In this document: positions 1 through 5,424 of the stretch, piece by piece
Layout of the letters: every line of letters starts with the position of its first letter
Numbering within the stretch: the first letter of the stretch is position 1
Source of the DNA: an uncultured Desulfobacterales bacterium
Lineage (GTDB): Bacteria > Desulfobacterota > Desulfobacteria > Desulfobacterales > JAFDCJ01
Direction of reading: 5' to 3'
DNA length: 5,648 bases
NCBI GenBank assembly: GCA_945787595.1
Contig: CALZJV010000424.1
Location: forward strand, 1 to 5,648
Translations under genes and position numbers: made by a program
The notes under the pieces: generated by a model
Database searches by the model: none
Told to the model about the DNA's origin: nothing
What the model saw: the letters and a program-made list of their open reading frames with translations, nothing else

Positions 1-336
1 CGTGAAATCGTCGAAGCGGCCGAAACCATGGGTGCCGACTCTCGGACTGTTTTCAAGACGGTGATTTTCCCGATGATTCGTCCGTATATGATATCCGGCC
101 TTGCCTTCGCGTTCGTCTTAAGTCTGAATGAGTATATCGTGGCCTACATGGTGTCCGGCTTTACCGTTGAAACCCTTCCGATTAAAATTTTCAACTCCCT
201 GCGCTACGGCTACACACCGGTGATGGCCTCGGTAGCGGTCGTTTTTGTACTGTTGGCGGTCATCATATTCGGACTGATCGGACGATTCGGCGATCTGCCG
301 AAACTGCTTGGTGCGATAAATCCGGAAGAAAATTAA
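1..336 (+). CDS. ABC transporter permease, PotC/PotI type, C-terminal part (5' truncated by window)
   Basis: The reading frame is open from base 1 and ends at TAA 334-336, giving 111 residues of a protein whose family is usually about 260-290 residues long. It begins in the cytoplasmic coupling loop: REIVEAAETMGADS followed by TVFKTVIFPMIRP matches the EAA motif (EAA-x3-G-x9-I-x-LP) through which binding-protein-dependent permeases contact their ATPase. Two hydrophobic segments follow, roughly MISGLAFAFVLSLNEYIVAYM and VMASVAVVFVLLAVIIFGLIG, corresponding to the last two membrane spans. The FxxSxNEY and LPIKIFNSLRYG patterns resemble PotC/PotI/YdcV-type permeases of polyamine-like importers. 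A second complete PotC-type permease lies at 3108-3959, so this one most likely belongs to a separate upstream importer. It could instead share the binding protein that follows. The family call is firm; the substrate is not determined. Confidence 0.9.
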   Translation, partial: REIVEAAETMGADSRTVFKTVIFPMIRPYMISGLAFAFVLSLNEYIVAYMVSGFTVETLPIKIFNSLRYGYTPVMASVAVVFVLLAVIIFGLIGRFGDLPKLLGAINPEEN

Positions 337-449
337 AAATTTATTCTTTACAAACTAGTCTAATTGATGTAACCAAATCAGATTATAAAACCCATTCATC
401 TGGGAACACCTATCATTTAAGCACTATTTTTCTTTTAAAGGAGGGCATT
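337..449 (+). promoter_or_regulatory. Intergenic region before the binding-protein gene: weak promoter candidate and strong ribosome site
   Basis: This AT-rich gap of 113 bases separates the upstream permease from the binding-protein gene. A strong Shine-Dalgarno, AAAGGAGGG at 437-445, sits four bases before ATG 450 and fixes that start. For a promoter, TTTACA at 347-352 could serve as a -35, but the -10 at 17-base spacing is poor. TATAAA at 384-389 resembles a -10 but lacks a well-spaced -35 (TTGATG at 364-369 is only 14 bases away). A small CCCA/TGGG stem at 391-404 is too weak to call a terminator. The gap is long enough for an independent promoter, but none can be assigned with confidence. 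Confidence 0.35.
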
Positions 450-1538
450 ATGAAATCATTCAAGTATGCTGTTGCGTTACTGTCAATTTTTGTACTGGTA
501 CCTTGCACGGCGGCAGTCGCCGCCGATACCATCACCGTGACATCGTTTGGGGGAGCGTTCTCACAAAGCCAGATCGAGGCTTACCAGAAACCGTTTATGA
601 AAAAAACTGGAATTAAAATAAACGCCGAGGTTTACAACGGAGGTCTGGCCGAAATCAGAGCCCAGGTCCAATCCGGTAATGTCACCTGGGATATGGTCGA
701 TGTTGAAAAACAGGACCTCACCGCCGGCTGCGATGAGGGTCTTTTTGAATCGATTGACTCTGCAATGTTAGCCCCGGCACCGGACGGCACCGCGGCAACT
801 GAAGACTTTCTGCCCGGCGCACTTCATGAATGCGGCGTGGCCACCATCGTCTGGACGACCATCGTGGCCTACGACAAAACCAAGTTCCCGGGAGAGAAAC
901 CGTCAAAACTCGCTGATTTTTTTGATGTCAAAAAATTCCCCGGAATGCGCGGTATCAGCAAACGGCCGGTTGTGGCAATGGAATTTGCACTGATGGCTGA
1001 CGGCGTGCCGCCCGCGGATGTTTACAAAGTCCTATCGACTCCTGAGGGCCTGGATCGAGCTTTCAAGAAATTCGACACCATCAAAGAGAATTTGATTTTC
1101 TGGGAAGCCGGCGCCCAGCCGCCGCAGATGCTGGCCGACGGCGAAGTGGTCATGACGACGGCTTATAATGGCCGCATTTTTAACGCCCAGGTCAAAGAAA
1201 ACAAGCCCTTTGAGATTATCTGGGATCACCAGGTATATAACATGGATTATTATGCGATTCTGAAAGGCACCAAAAACAAAAAGACGGCGCTGGAGTTCTT
1301 AAAATATGCCACCAGCACCCAGGCCCTGGCCGATCAGGCAAGTTGGATTTCCTATGGGCCGTCTCGTAAATCTTCCGTGCCGCTCATCAAGACCTATACC
1401 GGCACCGATATTCAGATGGGGCCGCACATGCCGACGGCGCCGCAAAACTTTAAAAGTGCCTTGGCGACCGATGACGAATGGTGGGGCGACCACCAGGATG
1501 AAGTCCTGAAACGTTACAGCGCCTGGATGGCGAAGTAA
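450..1538 (+). CDS. Periplasmic substrate-binding protein of a polyamine-type ABC importer
   Basis: This 362-residue protein is the solute receptor of a Pot-type ABC importer; it would bind its ligand in the periplasm and deliver it to the two downstream permeases. Residues 1-25 form a Sec signal peptide: basic MKSFK, a hydrophobic core, and a signal peptidase I site at AVAA before D26. LVPC at 16-19 is not a good lipobox because proline precedes the cysteine. The mature protein starts TITVTSFGGAFSQSQ, typical of the PotD/PotF-like type 2 fold. Motifs characteristic of the uncharacterised polyamine-like subgroup include YNGGLAEIRAQVQSGNVTWD (62-81), CDEGL (94-98), HECGV (126-130), MADGVPP (182-188) and the run WEAGAQPPQ to TAYNGR (218-242). 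Cys94 and Cys128 could form a disulfide in the periplasm (inference). Length is normal for the family. The start is set by the AAAGGAGGG ribosome site. The family is often labelled spermidine/putrescine-binding, but the actual ligand cannot be read from sequence. Confidence 0.92.
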   Translation: MKSFKYAVALLSIFVLVPCTAAVAADTITVTSFGGAFSQSQIEAYQKPFMKKTGIKINAEVYNGGLAEIRAQVQSGNVTWDMVDVEKQDLTAGCDEGLFESIDSAMLAPAPDGTAATEDFLPGALHECGVATIVWTTIVAYDKTKFPGEKPSKLADFFDVKKFPGMRGISKRPVVAMEFALMADGVPPADVYKVLSTPEGLDRAFKKFDTIKENLIFWEAGAQPPQMLADGEVVMTTAYNGRIFNAQVKENKPFEIIWDHQVYNMDYYAILKGTKNKKTALEFLKYATSTQALADQASWISYGPSRKSSVPLIKTYTGTDIQMGPHMPTAPQNFKSALATDDEWWGDHQDEVLKRYSAWMAK

Positions 1539-1557
1539 AATCAGGGTAATTGATAAT

Positions 1558-1593
1558 AGAAAGGGTGGGTTACGGTATAGACCCGCCCTTTCT
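1558..1593 (+). terminator. Stem-loop after the binding-protein gene (terminator-like or mRNA-stabilising)
   Basis: The arms AGAAAGGGTGGGT (1558-1570) and ACCCGCCCTTTCT (1581-1593) pair over 13 positions, with one G-U wobble at the T of 1566, around a 10-base loop. The hairpin begins 19 bases after the binding-protein stop codon. It is followed by ACCCCCTTCAATTCTTATTT rather than a clean U-tract, so it is a poor canonical intrinsic terminator. A hairpin between a binding-protein gene and its permease genes commonly protects the upstream message, or partly terminates it, so that the receptor is made in excess (as in malE-malF). That role is inferred here from position and structure. Confidence 0.6.
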
Positions 1594-1616
1594 ACCCCCT
1601 TCAATTCTTATTTGGC

Positions 1617-2873
1617 ATGCAGAATCAGATAACACCCATTACGACCACCGACGGAATTCCTTTGAAGGTCAGCCTGCGGCGGGCCGAAAGGAAAAACAAA
1701 ATTCGCTCTTTTTTGTTTGTCGTCCCCACCCTGTCATTTATTTTATTTGCCTTTCTCATCCCGATATTTGACATGTTAACCCTCAGCATCCATACCCCGG
1801 AGGTTGTCGATTTATTGCCCAAGACCGTTAAGGAATTAGAAAGTTGGGATGAAACTATCGGCATCCCAAATGAAGCTGCTTTTGCCGCTCTGGCAGAGGA
1901 ATTAAAGTTGCTGAGAAAAGACAGGACTCTCGGTCAGGTGACCCTGCGTTTAAACTACGAAAAAACCGGTATGCGCAGCCTGCTCAACAAAACAGCCCGC
2001 AAAATAAGGAAATTAAAAGCAGGGCCATTCAAGGAAAAAATGATCGCCATGAATTCTGATTGGGGGAACCGCGAAACCTGGGTGGTGATCAAACGAATGG
2101 GCAAACGCTTCACCGCCACCCATTATCTGGCAGCATTTGATTTAAAATATAACGTGGACGACGATATCGTGTCCCAGCCGCAAGTTCAGCAAATCCACAA
2201 ACAGATGTGGTTGCGGACCCTGTGGGTCAGTCTGGCCGTGATGGCCCTGTGTCTGCTTTTGGGCTACCCGGTGTCCTACCTGCTGTCCACCCTGCCGGTT
2301 CGCATCAGTAACCTGCTGTTGATCTGTGTGTTGCTGCCCTTCTGGACCTCTCTGCTGGTGCGGTTGACCAGCTGGATTGTGCTCTTGCAAAAACAGGGGG
2401 TCTTAAACGATATTTTTGTCTGGCTGGGCTTTGTGGCCGATGAACAACGGGTACGGATGGTGTACAACATGACCGGAACCCTGGTGGCCATGACGCATAT
2501 ATTGCTACCGTTTATGATATTGCCCCTTTACAGTGTCATGAAAACCATCTCACCCTATTATGTTAAGGCCGCGCGCTCGCTGGGAGCCAATCCATTTCGG
2601 GCTTTCCGGCAGATTTATCTGCCCCTGACAATTCCGGGTATTGGCGCCGGTGGCCTTCTGGTGTTTATTCTGGCCATTGGCTATTATATTACACCGGCAT
2701 TGGTGGGCGGCGCATCCGGTCAGTTAATCGGTAACTTTATCGCCCTGCACATGAGCAAAACCTTAAACTGGGGCTTAGCCGCCGCCATGGGTACGATTCT
2801 ACTGGGAGGTGTTTTAGCCATCTATTGGCTCTATAATCGCATCGTCGGCATCGAGAATATGAAACTGGGGTAG
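1617..2873 (+). CDS. potB: ABC transporter permease, PotB/PotH type, with large periplasmic insertion
   Basis: This 418-residue inner-membrane permease is much longer than the usual 275-320 residues of PotB/PotH. After a cytoplasmic N-terminus ending in the basic stretch LRRAERKNK (20-28), the first span lies at about 31-52. A hydrophilic, basic and partly helical segment of about 140 residues (57-197) follows, predicted to face the periplasm. The remaining spans lie near 200-222, 231-256, 284-306, 343-362 and 384-406. The EAA coupling motif is YYVKAARSLGANP through LPLTIPG (about 314-341). From memory, the GIPLKV-LRRAERKNK N-terminus and the long first loop recur in a subgroup of proteobacterial polyamine-like permeases, so the insertion is probably native rather than a fusion. 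ATG 1617 is the first start after in-frame stops, but it lacks a clear Shine-Dalgarno; TTG 1662 is an alternative that would keep the basic segment. It would form a heterodimer with the PotC-type protein at 3108. Confidence 0.9.
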   Translation: MQNQITPITTTDGIPLKVSLRRAERKNKIRSFLFVVPTLSFILFAFLIPIFDMLTLSIHTPEVVDLLPKTVKELESWDETIGIPNEAAFAALAEELKLLRKDRTLGQVTLRLNYEKTGMRSLLNKTARKIRKLKAGPFKEKMIAMNSDWGNRETWVVIKRMGKRFTATHYLAAFDLKYNVDDDIVSQPQVQQIHKQMWLRTLWVSLAVMALCLLLGYPVSYLLSTLPVRISNLLLICVLLPFWTSLLVRLTSWIVLLQKQGVLNDIFVWLGFVADEQRVRMVYNMTGTLVAMTHILLPFMILPLYSVMKTISPYYVKAARSLGANPFRAFRQIYLPLTIPGIGAGGLLVFILAIGYYITPALVGGASGQLIGNFIALHMSKTLNWGLAAAMGTILLGGVLAIYWLYNRIVGIENMKLG

Positions 2874-2879
2874 GTAATT

Positions 2880-2935
2880 AGTTGATAAGTTAAATGGTTG
2901 AATAGTTGACAGGTTGAGTAGTTGATTGGTTGTTA
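2880..2935 (+). repeat. Seven tandem degenerate octamers, consensus RGTTGAWW
   Basis: Seven consecutive 8-base units can be read without gaps: AGTTGATA, AGTTAAAT, GGTTGAAT, AGTTGACA, GGTTGAGT, AGTTGATT and GGTTGTTA. A partial unit follows. The array begins seven bases after the stop codon of the potB-like gene. The conserved core is GTTGA, and purine A or G opens each unit. No hairpin or reading frame explains it. Similar GTTGA-rich arrays occur, as I recall, in intergenic DNA of Desulfobacterota; their function is unknown. It may be a slippage-born microsatellite, part of a dispersed repeat family, or a protein-binding array. Confidence 0.75.
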
Positions 2936-2979
2936 ATGTTGGAATTCAGACTTTAAAATAGGATGTCTTCCTTTTTTAA

Positions 2980-3007
2980 TTCCGCATTCCGAATTCCACC
3001 TTCCGAA
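2980..3007 (+). repeat. Four tandem heptamers, consensus TTCCGAA
   Basis: Four contiguous 7-base units are present: TTCCGCA, TTCCGAA, TTCCACC and TTCCGAA. An inverted copy, TTCGGAA, lies at 3067-3073 within AAATTCGGAA (3064-3073), which is the exact reverse complement of TTCCGAATTT at 3001-3010. GGAATTC at 2941-2947 likewise mirrors GAATTCC at 2991-2997. The arrangement indicates a second repeat type, distinct in period from the GTTGA octamers, filling the space between the two permease genes. Its origin is unknown. Confidence 0.65.
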
Positions 3008-3012
3008 TTTAA

Positions 3013-3104
3013 AATAATCCGTGCTCACCTGCGACAACATTTAATCAAGCAAGGTGTACGAGTAAATTCGGAATAGGAAAAAAGCAAACAGTAAACGGAT
3101 TATT
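3013..3104 (+). repeat. 10-base inverted repeat reaching the potC-like ribosome site
   Basis: AATAATCCGT at 3013-3022 and ACGGATTATT at 3095-3104 are perfect reverse complements, separated by 72 bases. The right arm contains the only ribosome-site-like bases (CGGA, 3096-3099) before ATG 3108, so pairing could mask the start. The TTCCGAATTT/AAATTCGGAA pair (3001-3010 with 3064-3073) interleaves with it instead of nesting, giving a pseudoknot-like order if both form in RNA. The sequence is AT-rich, so chance is a real alternative. Confidence 0.4.
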
Positions 3105-3107
3105 ATT

Positions 3108-3959
3108 ATGTCGTTGCCTGCATACGCCGGTCGGCTTGAAAAAACTTGGTACTATGCTTTCAGGATTGTCTGCGGGCTGATATTATTTTTTCTGATCGCC
3201 CCGATTGTGGTTCTAATTCCCCTTTCATTTAACGCCGAACCGTATTTCACCTTTACCCAGGAGATGTTGACACTCAAGTCGAGTGCCTTTTCCACCAGAT
3301 GGTATCAGGATATTATCACCAATCCGCAATGGATCCATTCTATTAAAAACAGCATTATTATCGGCTTTTTTGCAACTATATTTGCGACCTTTTTCGGTAC
3401 TTTGGCGGCCTGGGGTTTAAGCCGCCCCCATACGCCGTTTCGGGTTCCGTTAATGGGGCTTCTTATCTCCCCGATGATTGTGCCATTAATTATCACGGCC
3501 GCCGGCATGTTTTTCTTCTATTCAAAAGTCGGATTAGCGCAGACCTACCCGGGTCTCATAATGGCACATACCGCTCTGGGCATTCCATTTGTGATCATCA
3601 CGGTGACGGCCACCTTGATGGGATTTGACCAGGATCTGATCCGGGCATCGGCCAGCCTGGGCGCCAATCCGGTAACCACCTTTCGCAAAGTCGTAATGCC
3701 CCTGATACTGCCGGGCGTCATCTCCGGTGCGCTCTTTGCACTGGTGACGTCATTTGATGAAATCGTGGTGGTATTATTTCTTTCCGGATTTGAGCAGCGC
3801 ACCATCCCACGTCAAATGTGGGTAGGTATCCGCGAGCAAATCAGCCCGACCATACTGGCGGTGGCAACCATCCTGATTGCAGTGGCCGTTGTCCTGCTGA
3901 CAGTGGTGGAACTGTTGCGGCGTCGCTCGGAGCGCTTGCGGGGCATAAGGCCAACTTAA
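3108..3959 (+). CDS. potC: ABC transporter permease, PotC/PotI type
   Basis: This 283-residue inner-membrane permease has the length normal for PotC. Six hydrophobic spans are visible at about residues 19-41, 82-104, 113-137, 148-172, 202-224 and 247-270. The first periplasmic loop (about 42-80) contains SSAFSTRWYQDIITNPQW, resembling the FSTxWY pattern of PotC proteins. The cytoplasmic EAA motif runs from DLIRASASLGANP to VVMPLILPG (176-203), the coupling site for the ATPase. FDEIVV (216-221) and RTIPRQMW (231-238) in the fifth-span region are also typical. The protein should pair with the 418-residue permease upstream. ATG 3108 is preceded only by a weak CGGA ribosome site eight bases away. 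The 234-base repeat-filled spacer before it is unusually long for partner permease genes, which often overlap or nearly abut. The gene could therefore depend on read-through or have its own promoter, though none is evident. The C-terminus is basic (RRRSERLRGIR), consistent with a cytoplasmic tail. Confidence 0.93.
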   Translation: MSLPAYAGRLEKTWYYAFRIVCGLILFFLIAPIVVLIPLSFNAEPYFTFTQEMLTLKSSAFSTRWYQDIITNPQWIHSIKNSIIIGFFATIFATFFGTLAAWGLSRPHTPFRVPLMGLLISPMIVPLIITAAGMFFFYSKVGLAQTYPGLIMAHTALGIPFVIITVTATLMGFDQDLIRASASLGANPVTTFRKVVMPLILPGVISGALFALVTSFDEIVVVLFLSGFEQRTIPRQMWVGIREQISPTILAVATILIAVAVVLLTVVELLRRRSERLRGIRPT

Positions 3960-4055
3960 TTTCTTGTCCCAAAATTCTCCTCCAAAACAGACGGTAATCT
4001 CTAAATATAGTTCGGTGCTTAAAAAAAGATAGAACGGATTAATCAGGATCACTGT
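3960..4055. other. Convergent intergenic region between potC-like and potA-like genes
   Basis: The 96 bases between the two convergent stop codons hold no gene and no convincing bidirectional terminator. There is an A7 run at 4021-4027, which reads as T7 for leftward potA transcription. The only stem before it is GAAC/GTTC (4032-4035 with 4054-4057), just four pairs around an 18-base loop, which is too weak to call. The short palindrome GATTAATC (4037-4044) is also present. How either transcript ends here is unclear. Confidence 0.4.
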
Positions 4056-5165
4056 TCAAGGTAAGTAATCTAATGCTCGACAATCTTCCGAGATCCATCC
4101 AACATTGATTTTTTCACCCTTATTTATTTTTAATCGGCCGGCGGCATTGGGTACTTTGACGATGAAGTCATCGTTGCCGCACACACTGATGCGCGTCCGC
4201 AAATGGTCGCCTAAATAAATCAATTCTCTGACAGTGCCTTCAAAAATATTTTCAAGATTTCCTGCGGCAGGATTAAGGGTGACTCTTTCTGGGCGCAGTG
4301 AGAGGGTGGTTCGATCGCCGATCTTGTCGACATTGACTTTCAGCGCCTTAACGATCTCGCCACTGTCAACTTTAACAATGCATCGATCTTCGGCCAGTTC
4401 CGTCACCTCGCCGGAGATCTTGTTGTTTTCACCGATAAACTGCGCCACAAAGGCATTTTCAGGTTCTTCGTACAGAACATCCGGGGTGGAGAGCTGCTGG
4501 ATGACGCCGTCTTCGAATACGGCAACTCTATTGGACATGGTCATGGCTTCACTCTGATCATGGGTGACATAGACCACGGTTACATTTAATTCATCATGAA
4601 TATGCTTGATCTCGTACTGCATCTGTTCGCGCAGGTTCTTATCAAGAGCACCCAGCGGTTCATCCATCAGCACCAGGCTCGGTTCGAAGACAAGGGCCCG
4701 CGCCAATGCCACCCGCTGCTGCTGCCCACCGGATAGCTGGGCCGGGAACCGCGCCTCGAATCCCCCGAGCTCGACCATTTCAAGCGCCCTGATGACCCTT
4801 TCTTTAATCTCGCGCTTGGGGCGCTTCCGGACCTCGAGAGGATACGACAAGTTTTCGCTGACCGTCATGTGGGGAAACAGGGCATAATTCTGAAAAACCA
4901 TGCCGATATTGCGTTTGTGGGGCGGAATATTGCCGATCTGTTGCTCATCCAGAAATATCTCCCCATGGGTCGGGGTTTCAAAACCGGCCAGCATCATAAG
5001 GGTTGTTGTTTTGCCGGATCCTGAAGGCCCAAGCATGGTTAGAAATTCACCTTTTGCAATTTCAAGGTTAAGGTTTTTGATGACCAGGGTTTCACCATCG
5101 AAACTTTTTTCGATTTCTTTGAATCGGACAAATGCGTTACCGTTATTGACCTCGGATACAGCCAT
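4056..5165 (-). CDS. potA: ATP-binding protein of polyamine-type ABC importer (PotA-like)
   Basis: This 369-residue cytoplasmic ATPase would energise the Pot-type importer. It has a complete ABC domain: Walker A GPSGSGKTT (46-54), Q-loop glutamine in FQNYALFP (Q92), signature LSGGQQQR (144-151), Walker B LVLMDEP (164-170), D-loop GALD and switch histidine in THDQSEA (H202). The C-terminal TOBE-type regulatory region (about 246-367) includes LSLRPERV (288-295) and GTVRELIYLGDHLRTRI, which are PotA/FbpC/UgpC-family hallmarks. Length matches PotA (about 350-380). ATG at 5163-5165 is preceded on the minus strand by AAAGGA (5175-5180) at nine-base spacing. All catalytic residues are present. It lies opposite to the permeases and converges on them, with 96 bases between stop codons, so it must be transcribed separately. 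It is the only ATPase visible and plausibly serves them. An ATPase upstream of the window could also do so. Confidence 0.94.
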   Translation of the reverse strand: MAVSEVNNGNAFVRFKEIEKSFDGETLVIKNLNLEIAKGEFLTMLGPSGSGKTTTLMMLAGFETPTHGEIFLDEQQIGNIPPHKRNIGMVFQNYALFPHMTVSENLSYPLEVRKRPKREIKERVIRALEMVELGGFEARFPAQLSGGQQQRVALARALVFEPSLVLMDEPLGALDKNLREQMQYEIKHIHDELNVTVVYVTHDQSEAMTMSNRVAVFEDGVIQQLSTPDVLYEEPENAFVAQFIGENNKISGEVTELAEDRCIVKVDSGEIVKALKVNVDKIGDRTTLSLRPERVTLNPAAGNLENIFEGTVRELIYLGDHLRTRISVCGNDDFIVKVPNAAGRLKINKGEKINVGWISEDCRALDYLP

Positions 5166-5202
5166 GAAGAAAGATCCTTTCCATAAGACAGGCAGCGAGC
5201 AG

Positions 5203-5238
5203 TAAGATAAGCATTTATGCTTGTCTTAGACTTTTTTT
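5203..5238 (+). terminator. Intrinsic-terminator-like hairpin with T7 tract, rightward
   Basis: TAAGATAAGCAT (5203-5214) and ATGCTTGTCTTA (5217-5228) pair over 12 positions with one U-G wobble in rightward RNA. GAC and seven T residues (5232-5238) follow. The actual loop is probably the four bases TTTA. The stem is AT-rich and only moderately stable, but stem plus immediate T-run is the classic intrinsic-terminator layout. It could only act on rightward transcripts, which here would be antisense to potA or read-through. In leftward RNA the same bases lie in the potA leader as a hairpin with a C-A mismatch and no following T-run. Confidence 0.45.
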
Positions 5239-5262
5239 AATACTAAAGAAGGAGGGCTTGTC

Positions 5263-5325
5263 ATGGGTTCAGAGCACCCTTCGATGAATAGAATTATGGA
5301 AGTTGCCCCCGTGTGTCAAGCTTAA
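5263..5325 (+). CDS. Possible 20-codon small ORF with strong ribosome site
   Basis: The ORF from ATG 5263 to TAA 5323-5325 encodes MGSEHPSMNRIMEVAPVCQA. AAGGAGGG at 5249-5256 precedes it by six bases, the strongest type of Shine-Dalgarno and as good as that of the binding-protein gene. It lies just after the rightward terminator-like hairpin and 98 bases before the M24-family gene. The peptide has no membrane segment and no family I recognise. It could be a leader peptide for the downstream gene, a vestige of a gene whose start survived, or chance. It overlaps the candidate leftward potA promoter. Transcription is not shown, since no clear rightward promoter is seen upstream of it. Confidence 0.3.
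   Translation: MGSEHPSMNRIMEVAPVCQA
5293..5319 (-). promoter_or_regulatory. Candidate sigma-70-type promoter for potA
   Basis: On the minus strand a perfect -35 hexamer TTGACA (bases 5314-5319) is followed after 15 bases by CATAAT (5293-5298), five of six matches to TATAAT. The 15-base spacer is short. At the ideal 17-base spacing the hexamer is TAATTC (5291-5296), a poorer match. Initiation near 5286 would give a potA leader of about 120 bases containing the hairpin arms at 5217-5228 and 5203-5214. This is the best promoter candidate in the window. Confidence 0.45.
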
Positions 5326-5410
5326 AATCGGTGTGTATCTGGCAATCCGGTTATTTCTCAAAACGAATTATAAATTTTGGATAATTAATTAAGCGGGAAA
5401 TTGCGTATTA

Positions 5411-5424
5411 GGGAAGGTGAATCG
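5411..5424 (+). promoter_or_regulatory. Ribosome site deciding the GTG start of the M24-family gene
   Basis: GGGAAGGTGA at 5411-5420 closely matches the anti-Shine-Dalgarno complement (AAGGAGGTGA with a two-base deletion). It leaves six bases between AAGG and GTG 5424. The in-frame ATG at 5436 would be 18 bases away. Upstream, TATAAA (5369-5374) and GATAAT (5380-5385) resemble -10 boxes, but neither has a recognisable -35, so the rightward promoter remains uncertain. Confidence 0.55.

Noticed and set aside
450..507. Lipoprotein signal in the receptor (LVPC at residues 16-19)
   Set aside because: Proline directly before the cysteine does not fit a lipobox, while AVAA before residue 26 is a good signal peptidase I site.
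1299..1604. 101-residue minus-strand ORF over the 3' end of the receptor gene
   Set aside because: Shadow of the receptor coding sequence and its stem-loop; no recognisable product.
2880..3007. CRISPR-like array in the permease spacer
   Set aside because: Units of 7-8 bases are contiguous, with no spacers and no cas genes; this is a short tandem repeat, not CRISPR.
2874..3107. Insertion sequence or MITE remnant
   Set aside because: Inverted pairs are short and interleaved, with no terminal inverted repeats bounding the spacer, no target-site duplication seen and no transposase fragment.
3774..4052. 92-residue minus-strand ORF overlapping the end of the potC-like gene
   Set aside because: Lies mostly antisense to a well-conserved permease; its translation shows no domain and it has no supporting ribosome site that I can see.
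4032..4057. Possible leftward terminator for potA: GAAC/GTTC stem followed on the minus strand by T7
   Set aside because: Only four base pairs around an 18-base loop, and it overlaps the stop codon; too weak despite the T-run.
4234..4887. Plus-strand ORFs of 107 and 93 residues within the potA-like gene
   Set aside because: Antisense shadows of a clearly conserved ATPase with all its motifs; serine/arginine-rich low-quality translations.
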